Assembly: GCA_023898365.1 (NCBI GenBank)
Contig: CP060219.1
Location: 434,001 to 498,000, forward strand
DNA from: Candidatus Woesearchaeota archaeon
Lineage (GTDB): Archaea; Nanobdellota; Nanobdellia; Woesearchaeales; GCA-023898365
Direction: 5' to 3'
Length of the DNA stretch: 64,000 bases
This document shows positions 41,898 through 49,480 of this stretch, piece after piece. The notes under the pieces were generated by a model. The model worked only from the letters and a program-made list of their open reading frames with translations. It was not told the DNA's origin and ran no database searches. The position numbers were made by a program, and so were the translations under genes. How positions within the stretch are numbered: position 1 is the stretch's first letter; every line of letters begins with the position of its first letter.

Positions 41898-42626
41898 ATG
41901 GCTCCTGATATTCGAAAACTCTTTGATTTTCCTTTGGCTCCACGATTAGGTCGAATTAATGCGATTTATGGACCTATGTTTTCTGGCAAGACAAACAAAC
42001 TTCTTTTGGAGGCAAGACACTTAAGTATTGCTCAAAAAGACTATTTGGTTTTTAAACCAGTTCTTGATGATCGTGTCGAAGAAGCTTGCATTGATTCTCA
42101 TGATGGTGATTCACACGAGGCCATTGTTGTACAAAGTTCTCACCAAATTGTTGATGAGTTATTACGCTATTTTCATCACTCGAAAGAACTTCCTGATGCG
42201 GTGCTGCTTAATGAAGTGCAATTCTTTGATGAAGGGGTGGTCGAAGTTGTTGCTGAACTTTCCATGTTGGGGGTTGAAGTATATTGGGCTGGTCTTGATA
42301 CTGATTGGCGTGGTGTTCCCTTTCATTTTCAACCTGCTTTAGAAGGTGCTACTGCTGCAAAACATATTGGTGATCTTCTGTTGTTGCCTCGCACAGTTCA
42401 TGATCGACAGTATGCGGTGTGCAAATTATGTGGAAGAAAAAATGCTACGATGACTTACCGAACAGGCGAGGGTGAAGGCCTTGTTCAAGTTGGCGGTCAA
42501 GACACGTATGAAGCAAGATGTTCTCGACATTTTTACCAAGGAATGATTGAACGAGGTCATTTTAAGCGAGAACAAGATAAGCTAACTTCGATTCTGGGCA
42601 GGTTAAGAGAAGAATTAGATTTGTAG
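41898..42626 (+). CDS. tdk: Thymidine kinase (type II)
   Basis: This 242-residue enzyme phosphorylates thymidine in nucleoside salvage. It has the P-loop IYGPMFSGKTNKLL (about 24-37), a Walker B-like LNEVQFFDE with the catalytic Glu, the lasso domain with a zinc ribbon (CKLCGRK, later EARCSRHF) and the AGLDTDWRG loop. It carries about 20 extra residues at the N-terminus and a helical tail at the C-terminus. Nucleoside salvage fits an organism that takes up precursors from others, though that is only inference. Confidence 0.95.
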   Translation: MAPDIRKLFDFPLAPRLGRINAIYGPMFSGKTNKLLLEARHLSIAQKDYLVFKPVLDDRVEEACIDSHDGDSHEAIVVQSSHQIVDELLRYFHHSKELPDAVLLNEVQFFDEGVVEVVAELSMLGVEVYWAGLDTDWRGVPFHFQPALEGATAAKHIGDLLLLPRTVHDRQYAVCKLCGRKNATMTYRTGEGEGLVQVGGQDTYEARCSRHFYQGMIERGHFKREQDKLTSILGRLREELDL

Positions 42627-42633
42627 CAACACA

Positions 42634-42643
42634 CATTTAAGTT
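42634..42643 (+). promoter_or_regulatory. TATA box of the RlmN-like gene
   Basis: CATTTAAGTT lies 22-31 nt before ATG 42665, the leaderless spacing seen for neighbouring genes. Confidence 0.5.
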
Positions 42644-42664
42644 ATTCTATATTATTTTCGTGAT

Positions 42665-43495
42665 ATGCAACCAATACTCTCTGCTGATGGCACAATAAAA
42701 TTAATGTATTCCCAAGGGCATGCCGCTGTTATTTTGCCAGTAGGGAGTGATCGTTTCACGCTTTGTGTTTCAAGTCAGGTCGGTTGCGCAGTTGGTTGTG
42801 TGTTCTGCCAAACTGCGAAGCTTGGCTTTAAGGAGAACCTTACCAGTGAAGCTATTGTGCAACAATTTCTAGATGCAACAACTTATTTACAAGAAACTCT
42901 TCCAACACAAAAATCCGGCAAAGAACTTTTCACGTCAATCGTGTTTATGGGCATGGGCGAACCCTTACTAAATACAAAGGAAGTTCTTGCTGCGTGCACC
43001 ACTCTTAACAAAGAGCATTTCTATGCGTATCACAACATCACCATTAGCACATCAGGGGTTCTTGGAGGAATGAACTGCGTTCTTGGCTTTCCCGGTTCAC
43101 TTCATCTTGCACTTTCCTTGCATTCTCCTTTTGATGATGTGCGCACACAGTTGGTGCCTCATACACGAGCAACAGTCAAAGAATTAACGTCTTTTTGTCA
43201 AGCATATAATGCTAAGCGCAAATTTAAAATCATGATTGAGTACGTAATGATTGCAGGACTTACCGATCGAAAAGAAGACGTACACGAGCTTAAACGTTTA
43301 CATTTTGGAGAGTATACTAATTTCAATTTAATTCCTTTGAATGGAGCTTTAGTTTTCGAAGGAAAAAAACAGGTTTCTTCATCTCTTGATCGCTGCGAAG
43401 AGGTCAAAGAAGAACTGCGACGCGCAGGATACAAATGTTTTATACGACGCCATAAAGGACAAGATATTGATGCGGCATGCGGTATGTTGCAATAA
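42665..43495 (+). CDS. RlmN/Cfr-family radical SAM RNA methyltransferase, short form
   Basis: This 276-residue protein has the radical SAM cluster motif GCAVGCVFCQTAKLGF (CxxxCxxC), the MGMGEPLLN SAM-binding loop, the LALSLHSPFDDVRTQLVP block and IEYVMIAGLTD. The C-terminus DIDAACGML carries the Cys that forms the methyl-transfer intermediate in RlmN. RlmN methylates C2 of adenosine in 23S rRNA and tRNA. The usual N-terminal domain of about 90 residues, which helps bind RNA, is missing, so the substrate could differ. The gene is monocistronic with its own TATA box, just before the RHS region. Confidence 0.85.
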   Translation: MQPILSADGTIKLMYSQGHAAVILPVGSDRFTLCVSSQVGCAVGCVFCQTAKLGFKENLTSEAIVQQFLDATTYLQETLPTQKSGKELFTSIVFMGMGEPLLNTKEVLAACTTLNKEHFYAYHNITISTSGVLGGMNCVLGFPGSLHLALSLHSPFDDVRTQLVPHTRATVKELTSFCQAYNAKRKFKIMIEYVMIAGLTDRKEDVHELKRLHFGEYTNFNLIPLNGALVFEGKKQVSSSLDRCEEVKEELRRAGYKCFIRRHKGQDIDAACGMLQ

Positions 43496-43500
43496 GGAAG

Positions 43501-43510
43501 TTTTTTAAAC
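43501..43510 (+). promoter_or_regulatory. TATA box of RHS tip gene 1
   Basis: TTTTTTAAAC lies 32-41 nt before ATG 43542, with a TTGGTG ribosome-binding-like sequence between. Tips 2 and 3 have TATA elements at almost the same distance. Confidence 0.6.
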
Positions 43511-43528
43511 ATCCCATCTCCTAATTTT

Positions 43529-44273
43529 CTTTGGTGTTGTTATGGGTCGTTTTGTTGTTTTTCCTTTGGTTGTTGGTTTGGTTGCTTTAGTTGGTGTTTT
43601 GTTGTTGTTTGTTGGTCGTTTTGATTTTGATGGTAGTGGTCGTGCTTTTAGTGTTGATGTTTTGTCTCCTTCTTCTGATGTTGATGTTTCTGATGAGTTG
43701 GTTGTTGGTAAGTCTCATGTTGATGCTTCTTCTGTTGGTGATGGTCCTTTGGATGGTTCTTTGTCTAAGGAAGTTGTCGATGATGTTGTTGTTAAGGAGG
43801 ATGGCGTGGGTGTTGTTAAGAATGATGTTGTGAAGAAGGTTGTTGATTCTTTAGATTCTGATGACGGTGTTGTTGATGATAATTTTGGTTTTGATGACGT
43901 CGATGTTGGTGTTCGTAGTTTGAGTTTTCCTGTGGTTACTCGTTTTGTTCCTGGTGTTGGTGAGTTAAGAAATGGTAAATTGTCTTTTCGTCATAGTGAT
44001 CGTTTGTCTAGTGTTCGTTTGAAGACTGCTGCGAATACTGCGCAGGTTACTGGTGAGTTTTTGTCTTTGCCTTTTGGTCAAGAGCTGGTTAGTACTAATT
44101 CTCGGTTAAGTTTTGCAACAGAGAAAGAATTGGATGAATCTGGACTCTATTTCTTCGGTGCAAGATACTACGATCCAAACATTGGAAGATTCACAGGAGT
44201 GGATCCGGTAAGAAGTAATCATGCTTATAGTTATGTTAATAATAATCCGATGAATTATGTTGATCCTGATGGG
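43529..44273 (+). repeat. RHS tip repeat, copy 1 (anchor, linker and core)
   Basis: About 740 bp from the ribosome-binding site to the VDPDG codons is nearly identical in DNA to the copies at 47902, 49482 and 60440. The 5' part uses almost only codons ending in T or G. The repeat stops where the variable C-terminal domain begins. Confidence 0.9.
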
Positions 44274-45020
44274 AAAGAACCAAACAAATTAGATCTTTCC
44301 AACTCTGAGAAATTGATTGGCTCTGGACGGTTCGGTATTGTTGCTGCAACTTCAACATTCCGAAATGGTCTGCCAAGTGGAGTGGGGGGAGCCTGGGTTC
44401 GAGATAATGGCGATGTAACTCGGTATCTTACTTCAGGGCTTTTCGAATTTCGAGATTTGGATTTCAAAAAAATATTTGGCGAAGACACGCCAGAGCTTCG
44501 CGCAGCTTGGAGTGGCTATGTGCAAGAAAAAACAATGAGTATTGGGCAGAATTCTTGCTCGGTTGAAACAAGCTGTGCTGGTTTTGGCTTTTACTTAATA
44601 GCTGATTTTGCTATACAACAAGGCTTTGAATCCGTATCTTTTTCTCTTGAAAAAGGAGGAGTTGACACGAAAGGCAGCGGTTCTAAAGTTTGGATAAAAA
44701 TTTTTGAACGGAATAACGCGCTCTTATCTTATTCAGAAGATAAATCTCGTTTTGGAAATTATCATGTCATGTTGGATCCTTCTAAATTGAAAGAATCTTG
44801 GTTTTTGCAAGGCCCTCTTGCTAGTACGGTTTCTTTTGATCGGAACACGGTGCAACCTGATTGGGCTGCTGCTTCTGATTTATCTGTTCAAGAAATACTT
44901 GACCACGCAATTCCCGGGACGGTCTATTTTGAAGAACATCAAGGAACTTGGGGTCACGCGACTTTTGTTTTTAATCCTTCTAATGACGTTATGGGTCCTT
45001 GGCCGCCCTTAGATAATTGA
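43542..45020 (+). CDS. RHS tip protein 1: membrane anchor, Val/Asp linker, RHS core, variable C-terminal domain
   Basis: This 492-residue protein has one N-terminal helix (about 5-27), then GSGRAFSV and an acidic Val/Asp/Ser linker (about 30-130). The RHS core (about 145-245) has FRHSDRLSSVRLK, TEKELDESGLYFFGARYYDPNIGRF, and NPMNYVDPDG, the last fitting the RHS self-cleavage motif. The C-terminal domain (about 246-492) is unique in the window: Cys pair SCSVETSC, acidic and aromatic strands, ending GPWPPLDN. I do not recognise it. By RHS logic it is the toxin or effector moiety. No YD repeats are present, so the tip would need the shell encoded at 51194-60317. Own promoter; no adjacent same-strand partner gene. 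Confidence 0.85.
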   Translation: MGRFVVFPLVVGLVALVGVLLLFVGRFDFDGSGRAFSVDVLSPSSDVDVSDELVVGKSHVDASSVGDGPLDGSLSKEVVDDVVVKEDGVGVVKNDVVKKVVDSLDSDDGVVDDNFGFDDVDVGVRSLSFPVVTRFVPGVGELRNGKLSFRHSDRLSSVRLKTAANTAQVTGEFLSLPFGQELVSTNSRLSFATEKELDESGLYFFGARYYDPNIGRFTGVDPVRSNHAYSYVNNNPMNYVDPDGKEPNKLDLSNSEKLIGSGRFGIVAATSTFRNGLPSGVGGAWVRDNGDVTRYLTSGLFEFRDLDFKKIFGEDTPELRAAWSGYVQEKTMSIGQNSCSVETSCAGFGFYLIADFAIQQGFESVSFSLEKGGVDTKGSGSKVWIKIFERNNALLSYSEDKSRFGNYHVMLDPSKLKESWFLQGPLASTVSFDRNTVQPDWAAASDLSVQEILDHAIPGTVYFEEHQGTWGHATFVFNPSNDVMGPWPPLDN

Positions 45021-45040
45021 TCGTTTAACTTGTAGTAAGT

Positions 45041-45048
45041 TTTTTTTT
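45041..45048 (+). terminator. Oligo-T terminator after tip gene 1
   Basis: A run of eight or more T lies about 20 nt after the tip 1 stop, the usual archaeal termination signal. Confidence 0.4.
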
Positions 45049-45070
45049 CATTAGAATTTGGACATATTGT

Positions 45071-46156
45071 TCAAAGCTTAGGTCTGACGATAGAAAATGT
45101 TCTTCCAGGATAAATTGTGCTGATTGGTTCTTCTCTAGGTTCTTTAAACAACGTGTGTAGCACAGTATCATTTTCACTCAAATATCCGATTGGAGGATTA
45201 TCTCTTGCTAGAATGCCAATATGGTTCTGCCAGTAGACAAAATCTCCTGGTTGAATATCTTCATCAAATTTGATTGGCCCTCCTTCTTGAAAGTAAACTC
45301 CGCGGATGTTTACCGACTTTATCTCTGCTAACATTTTTGAGCGGTTTTGAGATAGGTCAACACTTCCAGAATAATGTAGGTCTTCCTCTCCTGCAAGTCT
45401 GGCTGCTGCAACGCAAAGATCCGCACAATCACTTCCAACAAATCTTTCGGCTTGGTTATCTTTGTTTGAACCGGTCCAGCTAGCACTTCCCCATATGTAT
45501 GGGTTGTTACATAATGAAAACCCTTGATCAACAATATCGTTTCCTGTGTTGCCTTTTCTGCTGATGCGATGAACTTCTTCAGAAACACTTCCTTTATGTC
45601 TTGATTCTTGCCCTGGTGAAGCTACTTTTTGTGTCGGCGTTGTTATCACAACTCTGTAGCGCATTGTGCCAACAGCTTGCCCGTCTAGAAGCACTGGTTC
45701 GAGAATTGTTGGCGAGACGTCTGCTGACACCGCCCAGGCAGTTTCTTCAAATGGAGTTGCTTTATAGCTAAGTTGATCCCAGTGCCATTCAGGGTCTGTG
45801 TTTGAAAAATAGATTCCTTTCGAATCAGATTCTATTTTTTCCCAACGAATGGTTATTCCTTCGAATTCTTGTGGGGATACAACTTCGCTTGGCTGTACAT
45901 TCGTGTTGTTGAGTATGAATTGGTTTGCCTCGCTAATGTAGAATTCGTCTCCATTTTGTGTTGCTTTCACTACTGCGTATAGCATCGCTTCGCTGTCAAA
46001 ATCAATCGTTTTACTCGCAGAAGTAGGTATTTGTCCTGGCACTCCTGAAACAATTGTTGCTTCTGAGATAACTACATTATCTAAACTGTTGTCAGCGTTA
46101 GACAAGTTACTTGCAAGTAATATTCCTGCAACGACTGATTTAATGTTGTTTTTCAT
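45071..46156 (-). CDS. Secreted NlpC/P60-like cysteine hydrolase
   Basis: This protein of about 361 residues starts with a signal-like stretch (KSVVAGILLASNLSNA) and a beta-rich N-terminal half. The C-terminal half (about 220-361) looks like an NlpC/P60 peptidase: GSDCADLCVAAARLAG supplies the nucleophile Cys in the usual DCxxL context, PGDFVYWQNHIGIL supplies the His, and VLHTLF may give the third polar residue. Such enzymes usually cut cell-wall peptides or act as amidases; an archaeon without murein would use it against another target. ATG 46156 overlaps the TPR gene stop (ATGA), so an earlier in-frame ATG at 46189 is less likely. Confidence 0.7.
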   Translation of the reverse strand: MKNNIKSVVAGILLASNLSNADNSLDNVVISEATIVSGVPGQIPTSASKTIDFDSEAMLYAVVKATQNGDEFYISEANQFILNNTNVQPSEVVSPQEFEGITIRWEKIESDSKGIYFSNTDPEWHWDQLSYKATPFEETAWAVSADVSPTILEPVLLDGQAVGTMRYRVVITTPTQKVASPGQESRHKGSVSEEVHRISRKGNTGNDIVDQGFSLCNNPYIWGSASWTGSNKDNQAERFVGSDCADLCVAAARLAGEEDLHYSGSVDLSQNRSKMLAEIKSVNIRGVYFQEGGPIKFDEDIQPGDFVYWQNHIGILARDNPPIGYLSENDTVLHTLFKEPREEPISTIYPGRTFSIVRPKL

Positions 46157-46836
46157 TTTTCTTTGAGTTCTTCTATTTTCGTTTTGCACTTTTCAAGTAA
46201 TTGTTTGTCTTCTGGTGTTCTACTTGTTGTTTGAAGAAGCTCCATTGCTCGTTGATAGTTCGTACGTGCTGCTTGCAAGTGTGTCGGTTGCCCATTTGTC
46301 ATGTAGAGTTGTTCTTGGATACTCGCCATGGTTGAAGCTAAGTATGCTTCTTCATACTGAAACATTTTTTTTTGAAGGTGGCTATCTGGTGTGCTCGCTT
46401 CTAATTCTAGTTCTCTTTGTTGTTCTTGAAGAATTCTGAATCCTTCACTTGCAACTTCGAATGATCTTTCCGTTCTTCCTGCTTCGTATAACGAGTTTGC
46501 CCAGTTATTGAATAACAATGCTTCTGAAGGACCGTATGTGCACGCGATCGAATCTGCTTCCGTTGCGCGTTCTACTTGTCCTGTTTTGGTAAAGCAATAT
46601 CCTAATTTTCCATGAAGAACTGCAATATCCAATGAATCGGAACTGGTGGCTTCTGCTTGTTCGATAGCTTTTTCAAAAAGAGGAATTGCTTCTTCATATT
46701 GGTTGTTCATGTAGTGATTATGTGCGAGGTCTTTTGCTAAACTGCTTGCCTTTTGAGGTTCAAAACTGGTCGCGGGAACTAGCGATCCTAGTGCGAGCTT
46801 AGCTAAAAGTAGGGTTGATAAGAGGGTTTTTTTCAT
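46153..46836 (-). CDS. Secreted TPR-repeat protein
   Basis: This 227-residue protein has a signal peptide (about 1-20, LLLAKLALGSLVPATS) and at least three TPR-like helical pairs: NHYMNNQYEEAIPLFEKAIE, the next at AVLHGKLGYCFTKTGQVERAT, and LLFNNWANSLYEAGRTERSF. TPRs bind other proteins. It is translationally coupled (ATGA) to the NlpC/P60-like gene, so the two may form an exported pair. It is transcribed against the surrounding RHS tips, from a TATA box at 46858-46867 that gives a leaderless start. Confidence 0.8.
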   Translation of the reverse strand: MKKTLLSTLLLAKLALGSLVPATSFEPQKASSLAKDLAHNHYMNNQYEEAIPLFEKAIEQAEATSSDSLDIAVLHGKLGYCFTKTGQVERATEADSIACTYGPSEALLFNNWANSLYEAGRTERSFEVASEGFRILQEQQRELELEASTPDSHLQKKMFQYEEAYLASTMASIQEQLYMTNGQPTHLQAARTNYQRAMELLQTTSRTPEDKQLLEKCKTKIEELKEK

Positions 46837-46857
46837 TCTATTTATATTGTTTCGATT

Positions 46858-46867
46858 ATTTATAAAT
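46858..46867 (-). promoter_or_regulatory. TATA box of the TPR-NlpC/P60 operon
   Basis: ATTTATAAAT lies about 26 nt before ATG 46836 on the minus strand. Confidence 0.65.
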
Positions 46868-46950
46868 ATTTCGTTACTTTTAAGTAGTTAACACTTTCTT
46901 TCTATATGGAAATTAATTAGTGGTTTCCTTGTTGATTTCTCACAATTAAA

Positions 46951-46960
46951 TTTATAAAGT
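46951..46960 (+). promoter_or_regulatory. TATA box of the small anchored-protein pair
   Basis: TTTATAAAGT lies 24-33 nt before ATG 46984 on the plus strand, about 90 bp from the divergent TATA box of the TPR operon. Confidence 0.6.
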
Positions 46961-46983
46961 TTCTCACATGAGAATTCTTCAAG

Positions 46984-47397
46984 ATGGAATCAAAACAACT
47001 TCCTGCGGTTCTCGTAAGTGTGTTTGCACTTGTTGCTGTTGTCGCTTTGGCGCTGACATTTAAGGGTTTTTCTTCATCAGGACTTGCTGTCGAAACAACG
47101 GATTGTCCTTCTTCTCTGGAGAGTTATGTAATTAAGGGAGAAGATCCTTTTGCTTTAGTTGACGTATTAAAAGGTAAGCTTGAAGCGGATGAGATTGGTC
47201 AACAACACTTTGATGAAGTCACTGCATTGTTAGCAAAGATTGATTGGTCAAAAGATAAGCTTGTTCCAAAAGATTCGCTTGCATTTGAGAGCTTGATGCC
47301 TTCAGGTGCGTTTGGTTCTTGTGATGCTGTTTCTCTTTCGGGGTCGCACACAAAATCTGGCTGGACAGTAACTGTTTTTGTGCATGAGAAAAATTAG
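46984..47397 (+). CDS. Small membrane-anchored extracellular protein A
   Basis: This 137-residue protein has one N-terminal helix (about 8-26) followed at once by SSSGLAVE and an external domain with two cysteines (about C41 and C115). The anchor plus S-x-G-x-A pattern also occurs in the RHS tip proteins (GSGRAFSV, GAGKAFSV) and in the next gene, so all may share an anchoring or processing scheme. It is similar in layout to the next protein (xDWxxD/F and Cys positions) and is probably a diverged paralogue. Function unknown; position between tips 1 and 2 makes an immunity or chaperone role possible but unproven. Confidence 0.7.
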   Translation: MESKQLPAVLVSVFALVAVVALALTFKGFSSSGLAVETTDCPSSLESYVIKGEDPFALVDVLKGKLEADEIGQQHFDEVTALLAKIDWSKDKLVPKDSLAFESLMPSGAFGSCDAVSLSGSHTKSGWTVTVFVHEKN

Positions 47398-47856
47398 GTG
47401 ATACAAATAGAAGATCTTCGTTTGAACAAGAACTTGGTTCTCCTTGCGTTATTTGGAGTTGGCGGGTTCTTAACATTGTATTTTTTTGTCAATATGTTGT
47501 TTGGTTCTCCTTCTGGTCTTGCAATTGGAACTCCTTCTTACTGTGATTCTACTAAAGAACTTGAATTTGTTATTCATTCCGAACAAGACTTTTTTCAGAA
47601 AATAAAGTTATTAGAATCAGCAGAAGCATTATCTTCCACTGATGTTGCCACGCTTAAAGAATATGCTCAGTATATTGATTGGGAGGCTTCCTTTAAAGCA
47701 GGCGAATTAATAATTAGCGAAGAATTTTCTGATTGGCCTCAGATTCCCCGATGTCGTTCTTGTTCTGGAACTGTTGGTTCCTGCAGCGGATTGTGTGTTG
47801 GGCTTAATTTGAAATTGAATGGTGATTTCTTATTTAAAATCAATTATCATTTTTGA
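47398..47856 (+). CDS. Small membrane-anchored extracellular protein B
   Basis: This 152-residue protein starts at a GTG directly after the stop of protein A, with no gap. It has one helix (about 14-35), then SPSGLAIG and an external domain. Shared features with protein A include a cysteine about 10 residues after the anchor and an IDW segment following an acidic helix. A second Cys cluster (RCRSCSGTVGSCSGLC) near the C-terminus is unlike A and could form disulfides or bind metal. No family is recognised. It is cotranscribed with A and ends 58 nt before RHS tip 2. Confidence 0.65.
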   Translation: MIQIEDLRLNKNLVLLALFGVGGFLTLYFFVNMLFGSPSGLAIGTPSYCDSTKELEFVIHSEQDFFQKIKLLESAEALSSTDVATLKEYAQYIDWEASFKAGELIISEEFSDWPQIPRCRSCSGTVGSCSGLCVGLNLKLNGDFLFKINYHF

Positions 47857-47872
47857 TTGTTATTGATCGATC

Positions 47873-47883
47873 ATTATTTAAAT
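47873..47883 (+). promoter_or_regulatory. TATA box of RHS tip gene 2, fixes its start
   Basis: ATTATTTAAAT lies 32-42 nt before ATG 47915, the same spacing as in tip 1. It overlaps an earlier in-frame ATG at 47882, which therefore cannot be the start. Confidence 0.65.
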
Positions 47884-47901
47884 GCTGTTTTTGCTGTTTT
47901 T

Positions 47902-48661
47902 CTTTGGTGTTGTTATGGGTCGTTTTGTTGTTTTTCCTTTGGTTGTTGGTTTGGTTGCTTTAGTTGGTGTTTTGTTGTTGTTTGTTGGTCGTTTTGATTT
48001 TGATGGTAGTGGTCGTGCTTTTAGTGTTGATGTTTTGTCTCCTTCTTCTGATGTTGATGTTTCTGATGAGTTGGTTGTTGGTAAGTCTCATGTTGATGCT
48101 TCTTCTGTTGGTGATGATCCTTTGGATGGTTCTTTTTCTAAGGAAGTTGTCGATGATGTTGTTGTTAAGGAGGATGGCGTGGGTGTTGTTAAGAATGATG
48201 TTGTGCAGAATGATGTTGTGAAGGATGTTGTTGATTCTTTAGATTCTGATGACGGTGTTGTTGATGATGGTTTTGGTTTTGATGATGTGGTTGTTGGTGA
48301 TCGTGGTTTGAGTTTTCCTGTGGTTACTCGTTTTGTTCCTGGTGTTGGTGAGTTAAGAAATGGTAAATTGTCTTTTCGTCATAGTGATCGTTTGTCTAGT
48401 GTTCGTTTGAAGACTGCTGCGAATACTGCGCAGGTTACTGGTGAGTTCTTATCGCTTCCGTTTGGTCAGGAGTTGGTTAGTACTAATTCTCGGTTAAGTT
48501 TTGCCACCGAGAAAGAGCTTGATGAATCTGGTCTCTATTTCTTCGGTGCAAGATACTACGATCCAAACATTGGAAGATTCACAGGGGTGGATCCGGTAAG
48601 AAGTAATCATGCGTACTCTTACGTAGGAAACAACCCAATGAATAAGGTTGATCCTGATGGA
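47902..48661 (+). repeat. RHS tip repeat, copy 2
   Basis: About 760 bp almost identical to copy 1, starting with the same TTTCTTTGGTGTTGTT leader before the ATG and ending at the VDPDG codons. It has one more VVxND-type unit in the linker than copy 1. Confidence 0.9.
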
Positions 48662-49387
48662 CGAGCTGATTTGCTTGCTCGTTCAACAATGTCATCATCT
48701 CATGATTATCAAGATCCTATAGATAATTATGTTCCTTTGTCTATTAGGGCTGCGACAGAAGATGAAACGATGTTAACTTTTGCGGGAGAATTAACGCCAG
48801 AAACTCAGCGCGTGGTTGATTTGACATTGGATTTTGCAGGAGTTTGTGGGTTGACTTCTTCTGTTTGTAAGGTTGGAAACTTTATTTATAAAGGGATTCC
48901 AGGTGACAGGGTTGAAAGTGTTTTCGAAGAAGGTGTTAGATCGATTAATTCGCGTTCTGGTAAGATATCTAACGATTATCTACGTTCACTTTCTAAAGAG
49001 GAATTAGCGGACTTAGGTGTTAAACACTCCTTCACTGTACACTTTGGCGATCTTTCTTCATGGACTTGGAATGAAGCTTATGCTCGGGAGTTGGCTGATA
49101 TGTCAGATGGTGTTGTTTTAAGAGTGAGTTTAGATGATCTAAGGGCAAATAATATTCCTTTTGATGTGACTGATTATGATAACTTACTTAGTGAAGGAAG
49201 TGGTTTATCTCCCGTTATGAAAAGAAGTATAGCGGATCAAATAGATAAAGCAGAGATTGGAACTGGTGATGTGCCTTCTGCTATTTTTGATGTTTCTTAT
49301 GTTCCCGAAAATAGACTTCGATCAAATATGATGATGGCTTCGCCAATTGAAGGAGGACGATTGATGCCTGGTTGGTTTTTCGAATAA
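47915..49387 (+). CDS. RHS tip protein 2, C-terminal domain possibly ADP-ribosyltransferase-like
   Basis: This 490-residue protein has the same anchor, linker and RHS core as tip 1 (core to about residue 249, ending NPMNKVDPDG). The C-terminal 240 residues differ. NFIYKGIPGDRVESVFEEGV resembles the first strand and helix of ADP-ribosyltransferase (ART) toxins, with Lys where Arg is usual. SFTVHFGDLSSWTWNEAYARELA and GVVLRVSLDDL fit the central strands, and YVPENRL recalls the late ExxIP/PEN region. This is a by-eye resemblance only. The start is set by the TATA box, and no immunity-type gene follows. Confidence 0.8.
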   Translation: MGRFVVFPLVVGLVALVGVLLLFVGRFDFDGSGRAFSVDVLSPSSDVDVSDELVVGKSHVDASSVGDDPLDGSFSKEVVDDVVVKEDGVGVVKNDVVQNDVVKDVVDSLDSDDGVVDDGFGFDDVVVGDRGLSFPVVTRFVPGVGELRNGKLSFRHSDRLSSVRLKTAANTAQVTGEFLSLPFGQELVSTNSRLSFATEKELDESGLYFFGARYYDPNIGRFTGVDPVRSNHAYSYVGNNPMNKVDPDGRADLLARSTMSSSHDYQDPIDNYVPLSIRAATEDETMLTFAGELTPETQRVVDLTLDFAGVCGLTSSVCKVGNFIYKGIPGDRVESVFEEGVRSINSRSGKISNDYLRSLSKEELADLGVKHSFTVHFGDLSSWTWNEAYARELADMSDGVVLRVSLDDLRANNIPFDVTDYDNLLSEGSGLSPVMKRSIADQIDKAEIGTGDVPSAIFDVSYVPENRLRSNMMMASPIEGGRLMPGWFFE

Positions 49388-49440
49388 TTTTATTAATATG
49401 ATTATTTTTGTGTGATGTGCTTCACTGAAATTCACCACTA

Positions 49441-49450
49441 CTTTTTTAAA
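49441..49450 (+). promoter_or_regulatory. TATA box of RHS tip gene 3, fixes its start
   Basis: CTTTTTTAAA lies 31-40 nt before ATG 49481. The earlier in-frame start at 49412 would be upstream of the promoter. Confidence 0.6.
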
Positions 49451-49480
49451 CCTTCTAAGGAACAAGTTACTCGTTGTGTT

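Noticed and set aside
43591..43833. Hydrophobic Leu/Val/Met-rich frames of 80-87 residues inside all four tip genes (also at 47964, 49530 and 60373)
   Set aside because: They arise from reading the GTT/GAT/TTG-rich linker in another frame. Their conservation only reflects the DNA identity of the repeat.
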